30,353 nt of DNA, from positions 730 to 31,082 of the forward strand of contig DEDL01000036.1 in assembly GCA_002349525.1 (NCBI GenBank). The letters run 5' to 3'. Under the pieces are notes generated by a model that made no database searches, had not been told where the DNA came from, and was given only the letters and a program-made list of their open reading frames with translations. This DNA comes from Lachnoclostridium sp. UBA2905 (GTDB lineage: Bacteria > Bacillota > Clostridia > Lachnospirales > Lachnospiraceae). Positions 1-7,744 of this stretch are shown here, in pieces (positions within the stretch are counted from its first letter, which is position 1; the number at the start of each line of letters is the position of its first letter). The translations under genes and the position numbers were made by a program.

Positions 1-3000
1 GCTGCTGTTGGCTTTGCAGTTGGTGCTGCTGTTGGCGCTTCTGTTGGTGCTGCTGTTGGCTTTGCCGTTGGTGCTGTTGTTGGCACTGCAGTTGGCTTTG
101 GTGTTGGTACTACCTTTGAAAGATTAATAGCATAATAAGCGCTTCTTCCTCCTTCAGAAGTAGCTGTTACTGTTACAGTATTATCAAACAAAAGCTTTTC
201 TGAATCTGTAACAACATTTACATAATTTGAATTACCATATGTAGTATATGAATATTCTATTCCATCCTCACTATAGTCTCCTGATACTGAAACATTTACA
301 ACAAATGGATTTTCCATACTTCCGATTCCATTCAAAGTACTGTCATTGCACATATATTCAAATGAAGGATTATATTTCTCATCATATGTGATTTTTGTTT
401 TAAACGCATATGTTTTATCAGCAACTGAAAGTGTCTTAAGTGTTGGAAGACCTGCAGTTGAAGCACCAAGGTCTGCTCCTCCATCAAGAGTGTAATCCAA
501 TGAAAGAACATCATTATTTTTAATTGTAAGGAAATTTAATCCCCAGTTTGAATAATCATCATTGTTATAAGCAAGCATCCAGCCGGACAAATGGTTATCA
601 GCTACGGCTCCAAGACCATTAACAGATGAAATATAACCATTGTTCATTTCGTATGGAATTGACTTTTTGTCACATGCCTTAACAAATGCTTCCTCTGCAG
701 TAGATGCCATAACATCTGTATCAAGAATAATACCTGTATCAGATGCTCCCTCTACACCATTTTCAATGGCTGTATAATCACGTATCTGAACATGTACGTT
801 CTGATTAACCGCAAATGTAAGTTCTGGAAGTCTGCCCATTGAAGCAGTATAAGGTAATGCTGCAAACTGTGCTGTTCTTCCATTCTCATGAGTAAGAAGT
901 CTGTGACTTCCGTACCGGGAACCATATCCACCCATTGAGATTACACCCTTAAATGTTATAGCTGTATCTTCATAATTATCCGGTACCTTGAGTTTTAAAG
1001 TCTGGGCATCATAATTGTTGGCATACTGATACTGATTTGGCTTACTCTTATACTGAGTGCCGGCTTCATCTGTATAAACTGTAGTTCCTGACATATTGTA
1101 TATACCTGCAAGCTTATTAGCTGGTATATATAATCCATGACTGATTTCTTTTTTAACCTTTTCATTTGAACCTGTTGTTTCTTTTACTTCACCAAAGGTA
1201 AGGCCTATGCTTCCACCTGCTGTAAGTTCAGACTTGTCTATTTCAGCACCTTCCTTATTGTAATATGTTACTGTATATGAAACCTCTTTAGCTCTTATAA
1301 TCTGATAAGACACATTACCATCTTTTTCAAGTCTGACAATGTTAGGTCCCTGCATAAGTCCTTTTATTGTATATTTTCCATTTTCAGCTGTTACATTTGT
1401 ATTTTCAAATCCCTTGTAACAAAGCTTTCCATTCTCATATGAAGGTCTCATAAGGCTGACATTTAAGCCTTCTTCACCATCAAATGAATATGAAGCACCA
1501 TTTTCTCCCTTAAGATAATATAATACGTCAAGCTCTGCATCAAGATTATCTCCTGCAAGCTTTGATGCTTTGTTAAGACCCTCATTTATAGTAAATGATG
1601 CGTCAATATCATTTTTCTTATTTACTGATACTGCAAATACACCTGTATTTTCAGGCCAGATAGCACTAAACTTTTTGTAAGTCCATCCCTGTGCATTTAT
1701 CATTGCATCATATGTTACAAGTACAAATACATTACCCTCAGCCTTTGCTGTAATATCACATACAGCACTGTTTGAAGATGGCTTAATATCTATTACATCA
1801 TTATTGATATTTCCATTCTCATCTATAACTGTATAATGGAAATCCGGCTCTGCAGATTTTGCATTATTAATGCCTTCAATTGCCTGCCATACTCTGTAGT
1901 TTTCAAGTCTGAATGTATCTCCGGCATTCATGTTGATGAAACCTTTTTCATTAACATTCATATAAAGATCAGCCACATCATATTTGTTCTGGCTAAAATC
2001 ATCAATTACTGTTTCTGATGTGAAATCACTGTCATTAAGATATATATCTTCAGCGCTGACATTATACTGTGCATAATCCATATTTTCACTGTAAGCTGTT
2101 ACTTTGGCCCAGTTCCAGTATGTTACTGCATTATCCATTGAAACCTTGTAATAATAATCGTTTCCGTAACCCCAGGTGAAATAATATGTTGATGTTCCTG
2201 CAGCCTTATCTGTTGTAACCTTATTTACAGGAATCTCATCATATATAAAGTATGAAGTTAATTTACCTGAAGAAACCTTTGCGTCTGCAGGAACAGTAAT
2301 ATGCACATTTCTCTTTTCAACGGCTGAAACTGCACTTAAGGTTGCATTAAAGGTTGCAGTCCTTGAATTGGAATTTTCCATATATGTTTCTGCTTTATCA
2401 CCAAGTGGTGTTACCTTCTGAACAATAGTATCACCAGAGATACATATTGCTGCTTTTGCTGAATTTGTAGCTGAAACCACACCATATTCAAATTCACGTT
2501 CTGTACTGTCAGCAGTAATAATTGATGCCTGGTAAGTGTAATCCTTTCCTTCAATCCAGTCCTTATTACCGCAGGCAAAGCCCTTTATAGTCTGGAATGT
2601 ATATGTTGCACCTTCGGTATTATCAATATGAAGCTTTACTTTACCATTAACAGCTCCGTCACTAGCATAACCAGTTACATAATAATCACCAGGTTTAACA
2701 TTTACACCTGTATATGTGTACTTTGAAGCATCATATGCTTCCTCAGATACTTCTACCTTTTTTCCTTCCATATCTGTCATGCTCATGGAACGTGACATTG
2801 AATTCATCTCGATATTAACACTTACTTCACGATTTTCATTCACCTTATTTTTCAAAAGTGAATATGCGCTACTTATATCTGTATCACTTGCATCTTCCTT
2901 GCATATAATTGCATCTGTTTTGGCAAGCAAGTCCTTATCTGAATCAATTACTTTTCTGTTTTCAGCATAAAATGTATACATATCACCTCTGTTAACAGGT

Positions 3001-3533
3001 ACTTTTTCAAACATATCAGGTATATATTCAGTAACATACTGCCAACGGATTACATCATTACCATTAAGCTGATAGCTTCCTGCACCAGTATTAATATATG
3101 AATTGTTAACAGTTATTGTCCATCCTGATGTAGATCCCTCATCAAATTCTCCAAGGTCACTGCCATCAGGTCTGATACCTTTTATATTGTCAAGGTAAAA
3201 ATTAGTTGCATAATATTTTTCTGCTGTAGAATCTGTTTCAATCCCTGCCTTCTTAAAGAATGCATATGTAGCCTGTGATGCGGTAAGCTTTGATAAATCT
3301 ATATCCTTACCTGCCTGCTGCCACACATCCTTAATCTCGTTATAGGACAGTTTTTGCGGTCTTATATAAAAGCCCTCATTAATAGCAAATCCCTCTACTG
3401 ACAATACGACATAATTATCATCATATGTCATTCCATCTGTTTCGCTTGCAAATATTGTATCTGCCGGCAGCATCAACACTGTCATTGCAAAAACAAGCAT
3501 AAATGCAAGCATTCTTTTCATTACTCTCTTCAT
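1..3533 (-). CDS. Large secreted surface protein with two DUF4430-like domains (3' end outside window)
   Basis: The reading frame is open from an ATG at 3533 to the window edge, giving 1177 visible codons; the C-terminus is missing. An AGGAGG site lies 6 bases upstream of the ATG. Residues 1-30 form a signal peptide (basic start, hydrophobic core, cleavage near FAS-E). A first DUF4430-like module spans about residues 40-170 and ends with the typical STSGWTITVN and GSYQLNGNDVIRWQY motifs. A second spans about 900-1025, with HLSGWMLAYN and NDVLSLDYT. Between them is a long beta-rich region of unknown kind. The visible end, from about residue 1140, is a PTAxP-type repeat, probably a wall-spanning stalk. 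DUF4430 is related to the C-terminal beta domain of transcobalamin and intrinsic factor. As last visible gene of a B12-riboswitch operon, 29 bases after the S component, it is inferred to bind corrinoid at the cell surface. Binding itself is not shown by sequence. Confidence 0.88.
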   Translation of the reverse strand, partial: MKRVMKRMLAFMLVFAMTVLMLPADTIFASETDGMTYDDNYVVLSVEGFAINEGFYIRPQKLSYNEIKDVWQQAGKDIDLSKLTASQATYAFFKKAGIETDSTAEKYYATNFYLDNIKGIRPDGSDLGEFDEGSTSGWTITVNNSYINTGAGSYQLNGNDVIRWQYVTEYIPDMFEKVPVNRGDMYTFYAENRKVIDSDKDLLAKTDAIICKEDASDTDISSAYSLLKNKVNENREVSVNIEMNSMSRSMSMTDMEGKKVEVSEEAYDASKYTYTGVNVKPGDYYVTGYASDGAVNGKVKLHIDNTEGATYTFQTIKGFACGNKDWIEGKDYTYQASIITADSTEREFEYGVVSATNSAKAAICISGDTIVQKVTPLGDKAETYMENSNSRTATFNATLSAVSAVEKRNVHITVPADAKVSSGKLTSYFIYDEIPVNKVTTDKAAGTSTYYFTWGYGNDYYYKVSMDNAVTYWNWAKVTAYSENMDYAQYNVSAEDIYLNDSDFTSETVIDDFSQNKYDVADLYMNVNEKGFINMNAGDTFRLENYRVWQAIEGINNAKSAEPDFHYTVIDENGNINNDVIDIKPSSNSAVCDITAKAEGNVFVLVTYDAMINAQGWTYKKFSAIWPENTGVFAVSVNKKNDIDASFTINEGLNKASKLAGDNLDAELDVLYYLKGENGASYSFDGEEGLNVSLMRPSYENGKLCYKGFENTNVTAENGKYTIKGLMQGPNIVRLEKDGNVSYQIIRAKEVSYTVTYYNKEGAEIDKSELTAGGSIGLTFGEVKETTGSNEKVKKEISHGLYIPANKLAGIYNMSGTTVYTDEAGTQYKSKPNQYQYANNYDAQTLKLKVPDNYEDTAITFKGVISMGGYGSRYGSHRLLTHENGRTAQFAALPYTASMGRLPELTFAVNQNVHVQIRDYTAIENGVEGASDTGIILDTDVMASTAEEAFVKACDKKSIPYEMNNGYISSVNGLGAVADNHLSGWMLAYNNDDYSNWGLNFLTIKNNDVLSLDYTLDGGADLGASTAGLPTLKTLSVADKTYAFKTKITYDEKYNPSFEYMCNDSTLNGIGSMENPFVVNVSVSGDYSEDGIEYSYTTYGNSNYVNVVTDSEKLLFDNTVTVTATSEGGRSAYYAINLSKVVPTPKPTAVPTTAPTAKPTAAPTEAPTAAPTAKPTA

Positions 3534-3550
3534 CTTTTTCCTCCTGTTTT

Positions 3551-3567
3551 TGTAGGCCAGGCCTACA
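3551..3567 (-). other. Perfect inverted repeat in the gap between S component and surface protein genes
   Basis: TGTAGGCC and GGCCTACA flank a single central base. The repeat includes the TAG stop of the S-component gene and ends a few bases before the AGGAGG site of the next gene. In RNA it would form a short GC-rich hairpin with a 5-base loop. There is no U-tract after it (it is followed by AAAACAGG), so it is not an ordinary terminator. A role in RNA processing, stability or setting the dose of the downstream surface protein is inference. Confidence 0.5.
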
Positions 3568-4177
3568 TATTATATTTATATTTAACACGTCTTAATTTTC
3601 TCGCCATACTTTTTGTAAAAAGTGCAAGACATAAGACTGTGCAAATACCAAGTATAAGATTTACCGGCAGTCCGCTTAGATATATTGCAAAAAAGGACTG
3701 CTTAGTCATATTTCCCATATATAAAAGTGCTGTATAGGTATCCATAATTCCACCATATATCACTACAGCTGCAATGAAACCAAATATACACACCAAAACC
3801 GTATGAAGCTTTCCCTCATCATATCTCCCGGAAAAAATAAGTCCTGCAAGGAAACCACACAGGCCAAGTGCCAGCATCTGCCACACGGTCCAGGGTCCCT
3901 GGCCAAACATAAAATTTGATATAAATGCTGACAAAGTGCCCACAAGCAACCCTGTTCTGGCACCAAGTCCTATTCCGCTGATAATAACAAAGGCAAGAAT
4001 TGGCTTGAAAAATGGAATCATAAAAAACACTGCCCTTGACAAAACAGTAATTGTTACCAAAACCGCAACAAGCATAATCTCTCTTGCATGGGGCTTTCTT
4101 CTCTCAAGCATTACCATAAATGGAATAAATGAAAGAATTATAATGATACAGGATATCAGGTAGTAATTTTCAAACAT
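3563..4177 (-). CDS. ECF transporter S component, predicted cobalamin/corrinoid-specific
   Basis: A 204-residue, highly hydrophobic protein with about six membrane segments, the size expected for ECF substrate-binding (S) components. The middle segment with GLGARTGLLVGTLSAF and the following GQGPWTVWQM motif are of the kind seen in clostridial ECF S components. Its start overlaps the 3' end of the fused ATPase gene by 22 bases, so translation is probably coupled; the nearest GGAGG is rather far (13 bases) from the ATG. S components confer substrate specificity on the shared EcfT/ATPase module. Sequence alone does not give the substrate. The cobalamin riboswitch heading the operon and the flanking transcobalamin-like proteins make cobalamin or a related corrinoid the best inference. 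It does not carry a ligand motif I could use to tell it from other vitamin S components. Confidence 0.85.
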   Translation of the reverse strand: MFENYYLISCIIIILSFIPFMVMLERRKPHAREIMLVAVLVTITVLSRAVFFMIPFFKPILAFVIISGIGLGARTGLLVGTLSAFISNFMFGQGPWTVWQMLALGLCGFLAGLIFSGRYDEGKLHTVLVCIFGFIAAVVIYGGIMDTYTALLYMGNMTKQSFFAIYLSGLPVNLILGICTVLCLALFTKSMARKLRRVKYKYNM

Positions 4178-5823
4178 TCTTCTATAACATCCTCCACAGT
4201 AAGTGCGTTACCAAAATAATCTCCTGCAATTCTGTCCGCCGCTGTAGTATAAAAACTATTTCCTTTAAAGACATCAAAGGGCGTTCCCCTGCAGACAATT
4301 CCACCATTAAAATACATCATGCAGACATCTGAATATTTCGCTGTAAATTCTGTATCATGGGATACAATAAGAATTGTCATCCCCTCATATACAAGATTTC
4401 TTAAAATACTTCCAAGCTTTTTCTTGTGATAATAATCAAAACCCTTAGTAGGTTCATCTAAGAGGAGAAGCTCTGGACTTGTAAGTAAAAGCTTGGCAAG
4501 GGCAGTCCTTTGCTTTTCTCCACCGCTCATATCATATGGATGCATATCAAGACAATGTTCAATATCAAATTTCTCTGCCATATCACAAACAAGCCTATGA
4601 ATAAGGTTTTTGTCATTTTCTTTTGAAAAGACCATACTTAATTCATCATAAACCCTGTCCCTTGAAAATAAGGTTTCAGGATTCTGAGGAAGCATTGCAA
4701 TTTTACCTTCTGTTCTAATTTTCCCCCTGTATGGCTTTAACAATCCAGCCATAACAGATAAAAGCGTTGTCTTACCAGAGCCATTACCACCAACAACAGT
4801 AGTTATCAGGCCTTTTCTTACATTCATACTTAAATTGCTTATTATGTCGGCACCTGTCTTTTCATACCTGAAGCTTACCTCTGATAAGGATATAATGCAG
4901 TCTTCTTTTTTTTCTTTTTTATCCTTAAGTATCTTTCCCAAAAATGATGTATCTGTGCAAAAATCCTTTTCATCAAAATTCTTTTTCTCCAAACCTGACA
5001 CAAAATACTTTTTAACATATCTTCTTCCGTCACGTATATTAAGGGGAATATTTCCACCATGAAGGCCTGTTCCCTTATAAATTCTTGCTGAAGCAGGCAT
5101 TGCATCTATATAATCGCTTTTGGCCATTATAGCTGCTACATCTTTTGTTGCACCATAGGCTGTTACCTTTCCAGCTTCCATATATAAAACCTTATCTGCC
5201 ACTGAAAAAACATTTTCAAGCCTGTGCTCTATCATAATAATTGTAGTTGACAATTCTTCATTTATACGTTTAAGAATTGACACAAGCTCACTTGCTGCAA
5301 CCTCACATAACTGTGATGTAGGCTCATCAAGAATCAGAACCTCAGGCTTCATGACCATTATTGAAGCCAGTGTAAGAATCTGTCTTTGTCCACCAGATAA
5401 TTCGCTGGTTTTCTTATCAAACCATTCTGTTATTCCAAAATAATTAGATATCTCTGCAACACGTCTTTTTATAAGCTTGTTGCCAAGTCCCATATTTTCA
5501 AGGCCAAAGGCTAACTCATGCCATACCTTATCAGTCACTATCTGGGTATCAGTATCCTGCATGACGTAGCCTATATTTATTGCAGCTCCTTCGGGAGACA
5601 GTGTATTAATGTCTTTTCCCCGGTAGAGGATTCTGCCTGATGATGTACCATTTGGTATCATTACAGGCTTTAGATTTTTAACAAGTGTTGTTTTTCCACA
5701 TCCGCTTTTACCACATATCAGGACAAAATCCCCTTCATCTATACCTATATTAATATTATTTAGCGAATCATTTTTACTATCAGGATATCTGAAGCTGAAA
5801 TTATCTACTGTAATGATTTCCAT
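4156..5823 (-). CDS. ECF transporter ATPase, two nucleotide-binding domains fused (EcfA-EcfA')
   Basis: A 555-residue tandem ABC ATPase that powers the ECF importer from the cytoplasmic side. First domain: Walker A GKSGCGKT at 38-45, Q-loop near 89, signature LSGGQ at 142-146, Walker B LILDEP at 163-168, switch His at 200. Second domain: Walker A GGNGSGKT at 345-352, signature MSGGE at 432-436, Walker B LLLLDEP near 452-458, His at the 'VSHD' motif. A linker of about 75 residues rich in Lys/Asp joins them. Many ECF systems encode the two ATPases separately; the fusion seen here is a known variant. The ATG at 5823 has GGAGG 7 bases upstream and lies inside the end of ecfT (19-base overlap), which points to coupled translation. 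Both active sites look intact. Confidence 0.95.
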   Translation of the reverse strand: MEIITVDNFSFRYPDSKNDSLNNINIGIDEGDFVLICGKSGCGKTTLVKNLKPVMIPNGTSSGRILYRGKDINTLSPEGAAINIGYVMQDTDTQIVTDKVWHELAFGLENMGLGNKLIKRRVAEISNYFGITEWFDKKTSELSGGQRQILTLASIMVMKPEVLILDEPTSQLCEVAASELVSILKRINEELSTTIIMIEHRLENVFSVADKVLYMEAGKVTAYGATKDVAAIMAKSDYIDAMPASARIYKGTGLHGGNIPLNIRDGRRYVKKYFVSGLEKKNFDEKDFCTDTSFLGKILKDKKEKKEDCIISLSEVSFRYEKTGADIISNLSMNVRKGLITTVVGGNGSGKTTLLSVMAGLLKPYRGKIRTEGKIAMLPQNPETLFSRDRVYDELSMVFSKENDKNLIHRLVCDMAEKFDIEHCLDMHPYDMSGGEKQRTALAKLLLTSPELLLLDEPTKGFDYYHKKKLGSILRNLVYEGMTILIVSHDTEFTAKYSDVCMMYFNGGIVCRGTPFDVFKGNSFYTTAADRIAGDYFGNALTVEDVIEECLKITT

Positions 5824-6668
5824 TTTATTTCCTCCAGGATAATGTCTATTGATGGAAGCAGAACAAGTACACTATACAAAACATAGCTTATTATACTTAA
5901 AATAAGGTTTCCCCCATAATAAAACAGGGGATAAAAGGTCACATATATATTTTCAGTAAATAACATTGTTAAATACCATCCTGATACGATAAGCATCAGT
6001 GCAATATAATATATATCTCTTACTGTAAACGTAAATATGTGAAATGAAGTTCTTCGCCTTATGCCGTAACCCCTTGCTCTCATGGAATCAGACCTGTCAA
6101 TGGACTTTTCAAAGGACCACATAATCATACTGTTCATTATGTCAATACCGTCCTTTAACCTGCTCTGTTTTAATCCAAGACATCTGTGGGCTTTTTTAAC
6201 CTTATCAAGCTGCCTTTTAAATTCCGGAATAAATCTGAGTGTCATTGAAATAATAAGTGAAAGTGTCCTGAACAGTCTCCCTGTCAGATACATAATTCTG
6301 TCCGATGTCATTACCGTATTAAATGAATAGAACAAAAAACACATTCCACATATCATAAGTCCGCTGGCAATTCCGTATAAGACAGATTCCAGAGTAAATG
6401 GATTGCCATCTGGAAAATAGGCAAGAATTGTTGCTCCTTCATGTGAAAATAAGGGATTAATTACTATAGCAATAAGTGAAGCCGGAAGAAAAAACCTTGC
6501 GGACATTTTAAGAAAGTCTCCCCTTGCTATGAGAAATCCCAATAGTGCAAGACCAAAAAATGTTACAAGAGTTATAAGAGGATTAAGTTTTACTGTCATA
6601 ATGACTATCACTGTCAGAAAGTATATAAACTGAGTCAGTGGATGCCATCGTTCAAACTGATTAGCCAA
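5805..6668 (-). CDS. ecfT: ECF transporter transmembrane coupling protein EcfT (TTG start)
   Basis: A 287-residue membrane protein with hydrophobic segments at about 12-48, 58-80, 95-120 and 225-275. It carries the EcfT coupling motif: SMRARGYG, with Ala-Arg-Gly at 198-200, which in known ECF systems docks on the ATPases. The first coupling helix, normally another Ala-Arg-Gly, looks degenerate here (HRCLGL near 161-166). The start is a TTG, with AAGGAG 9 bases upstream, inside the stop region of the lipoprotein gene six bases before; no better in-frame ATG exists nearby. It sits between the DUF4430 lipoprotein and the ATPase gene and forms the membrane scaffold of the predicted corrinoid importer. 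Confidence 0.93.
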   Translation of the reverse strand: MANQFERWHPLTQFIYFLTVIVIMTVKLNPLITLVTFFGLALLGFLIARGDFLKMSARFFLPASLIAIVINPLFSHEGATILAYFPDGNPFTLESVLYGIASGLMICGMCFLFYSFNTVMTSDRIMYLTGRLFRTLSLIISMTLRFIPEFKRQLDKVKKAHRCLGLKQSRLKDGIDIMNSMIMWSFEKSIDRSDSMRARGYGIRRRTSFHIFTFTVRDIYYIALMLIVSGWYLTMLFTENIYVTFYPLFYYGGNLILSIISYVLYSVLVLLPSIDIILEEIKWKSLQ

Positions 6669-6674
6669 TGTATA

Positions 6675-7742
6675 CTACTCCTTCATTTCAAATCCTACAT
6701 CTTTTCCAAGATCACAGGTATATCTTATTCGTATAATGTCTTTGTCATTGAGCTGATACCTGCTCATTCCATAATTAGGAATCCAGTCATTTACTTCATA
6801 TATCCAGCCGGAAAGCTCACCACAATCAAATTCGTAAAGGTTTCCTATTCCTTCAACATAGCTGCTGTTATATAAAGGAGTAAACTCATATTCCATATGA
6901 ATCTTCTCTTCTTTGCAAACTCTTAAAAGCACATCAAAAACCGATTCCCCTTTATTAAAGGTAACTGTTTTGTTTTCATATAACATACCATCCTTAGGCA
7001 CAAGACCTTTTTTAGATTTCTCAAGCTTATCCATATTATTAAGAATTGTCTTGCAGTCAATACTTAATGAACATGTCAATGTAGTCTTTTTATCAACTAC
7101 AGCATCCTCTGGTTCAACAGGTGCCGGATTAGAGTTTTCTATCTGACTATTGTTTGAAGAAGCATTTTGTGAAGCAGGACTACTATTTGATGAAGCATTT
7201 GATGAATCATTATTAGCAGAACTGTTATTAATACGATTGCCTGGATTATTCTCATTTGATTTATCAGAGGAAGTATCCTTTTTTGAGGAATTAATTTTGT
7301 CTTTGTCAGACTTATTATTGGTTTTACTTTTATCGGTTTTACTGCTGTCAGAATTTATATTCTCTTTACTGTCAGCTATCTCATCCTTATCTGCATTCGC
7401 ACTATCTGTCTTATTATCCTTATCTGTTTTTGTACTCTCACCAGAGTCTGCTTCCTCAGAATTATTTTTCCCACCAGTGGTTTCATTGTTATTATCAATT
7501 TTATATTTATCAGTATTTTCACTAGTGCCATCGACCGTGTCCACACTTAGATAATTATCTTCTGTGGAATTATCATCCTCACCTGAATCAGCCACTGACT
7601 CTGTAGCTTTATCATTGGCAATATCAGCTGTCACACCATCCGGCTTTTCCCTACCACATGCTGAAAGCAATAAAAGCATCATACATAAAATGAAATTGAT
7701 ATATATTTTTTTGTATTTTTTCTGTTTTAATAACTTAAACAT
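6675..7742 (-). CDS. DUF4430 lipoprotein, transcobalamin beta-domain-like
   Basis: A 355-residue lipoprotein. The signal peptide ends in the lipobox LLSAC with the lipidated Cys at 29. Residues about 30-215 are a low-complexity linker of Ser, Asn, Asp, Lys and Thr, long enough to cross a Gram-positive wall. The last ~135 residues form a DUF4430 domain with the usual 'GESVFDVL', 'GELSGWIYEVN' and 'YQLNDKDIIRIRYT' motifs. Pfam places DUF4430 with the C-terminal domain of transcobalamin and intrinsic factor, which caps B12. The gene begins two bases after the stop of the alpha-barrel gene (GAGG 7 bases before the ATG), so the two are made together and in the same order as the two domains of the animal proteins. 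Inferred role: half of a surface corrinoid clamp that hands ligand to the ECF importer. Confidence 0.9.
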   Translation of the reverse strand: MFKLLKQKKYKKIYINFILCMMLLLLSACGREKPDGVTADIANDKATESVADSGEDDNSTEDNYLSVDTVDGTSENTDKYKIDNNNETTGGKNNSEEADSGESTKTDKDNKTDSANADKDEIADSKENINSDSSKTDKSKTNNKSDKDKINSSKKDTSSDKSNENNPGNRINNSSANNDSSNASSNSSPASQNASSNNSQIENSNPAPVEPEDAVVDKKTTLTCSLSIDCKTILNNMDKLEKSKKGLVPKDGMLYENKTVTFNKGESVFDVLLRVCKEEKIHMEYEFTPLYNSSYVEGIGNLYEFDCGELSGWIYEVNDWIPNYGMSRYQLNDKDIIRIRYTCDLGKDVGFEMKE

Positions 7743-7744
7743 CT

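Noticed and set aside
7150..7554. Plus-strand open frame rich in Leu/Ser
   Set aside because: Antisense of the low-complexity Ser/Asp/Lys linker of the lipoprotein gene, which has no stops on the reverse strand by composition.
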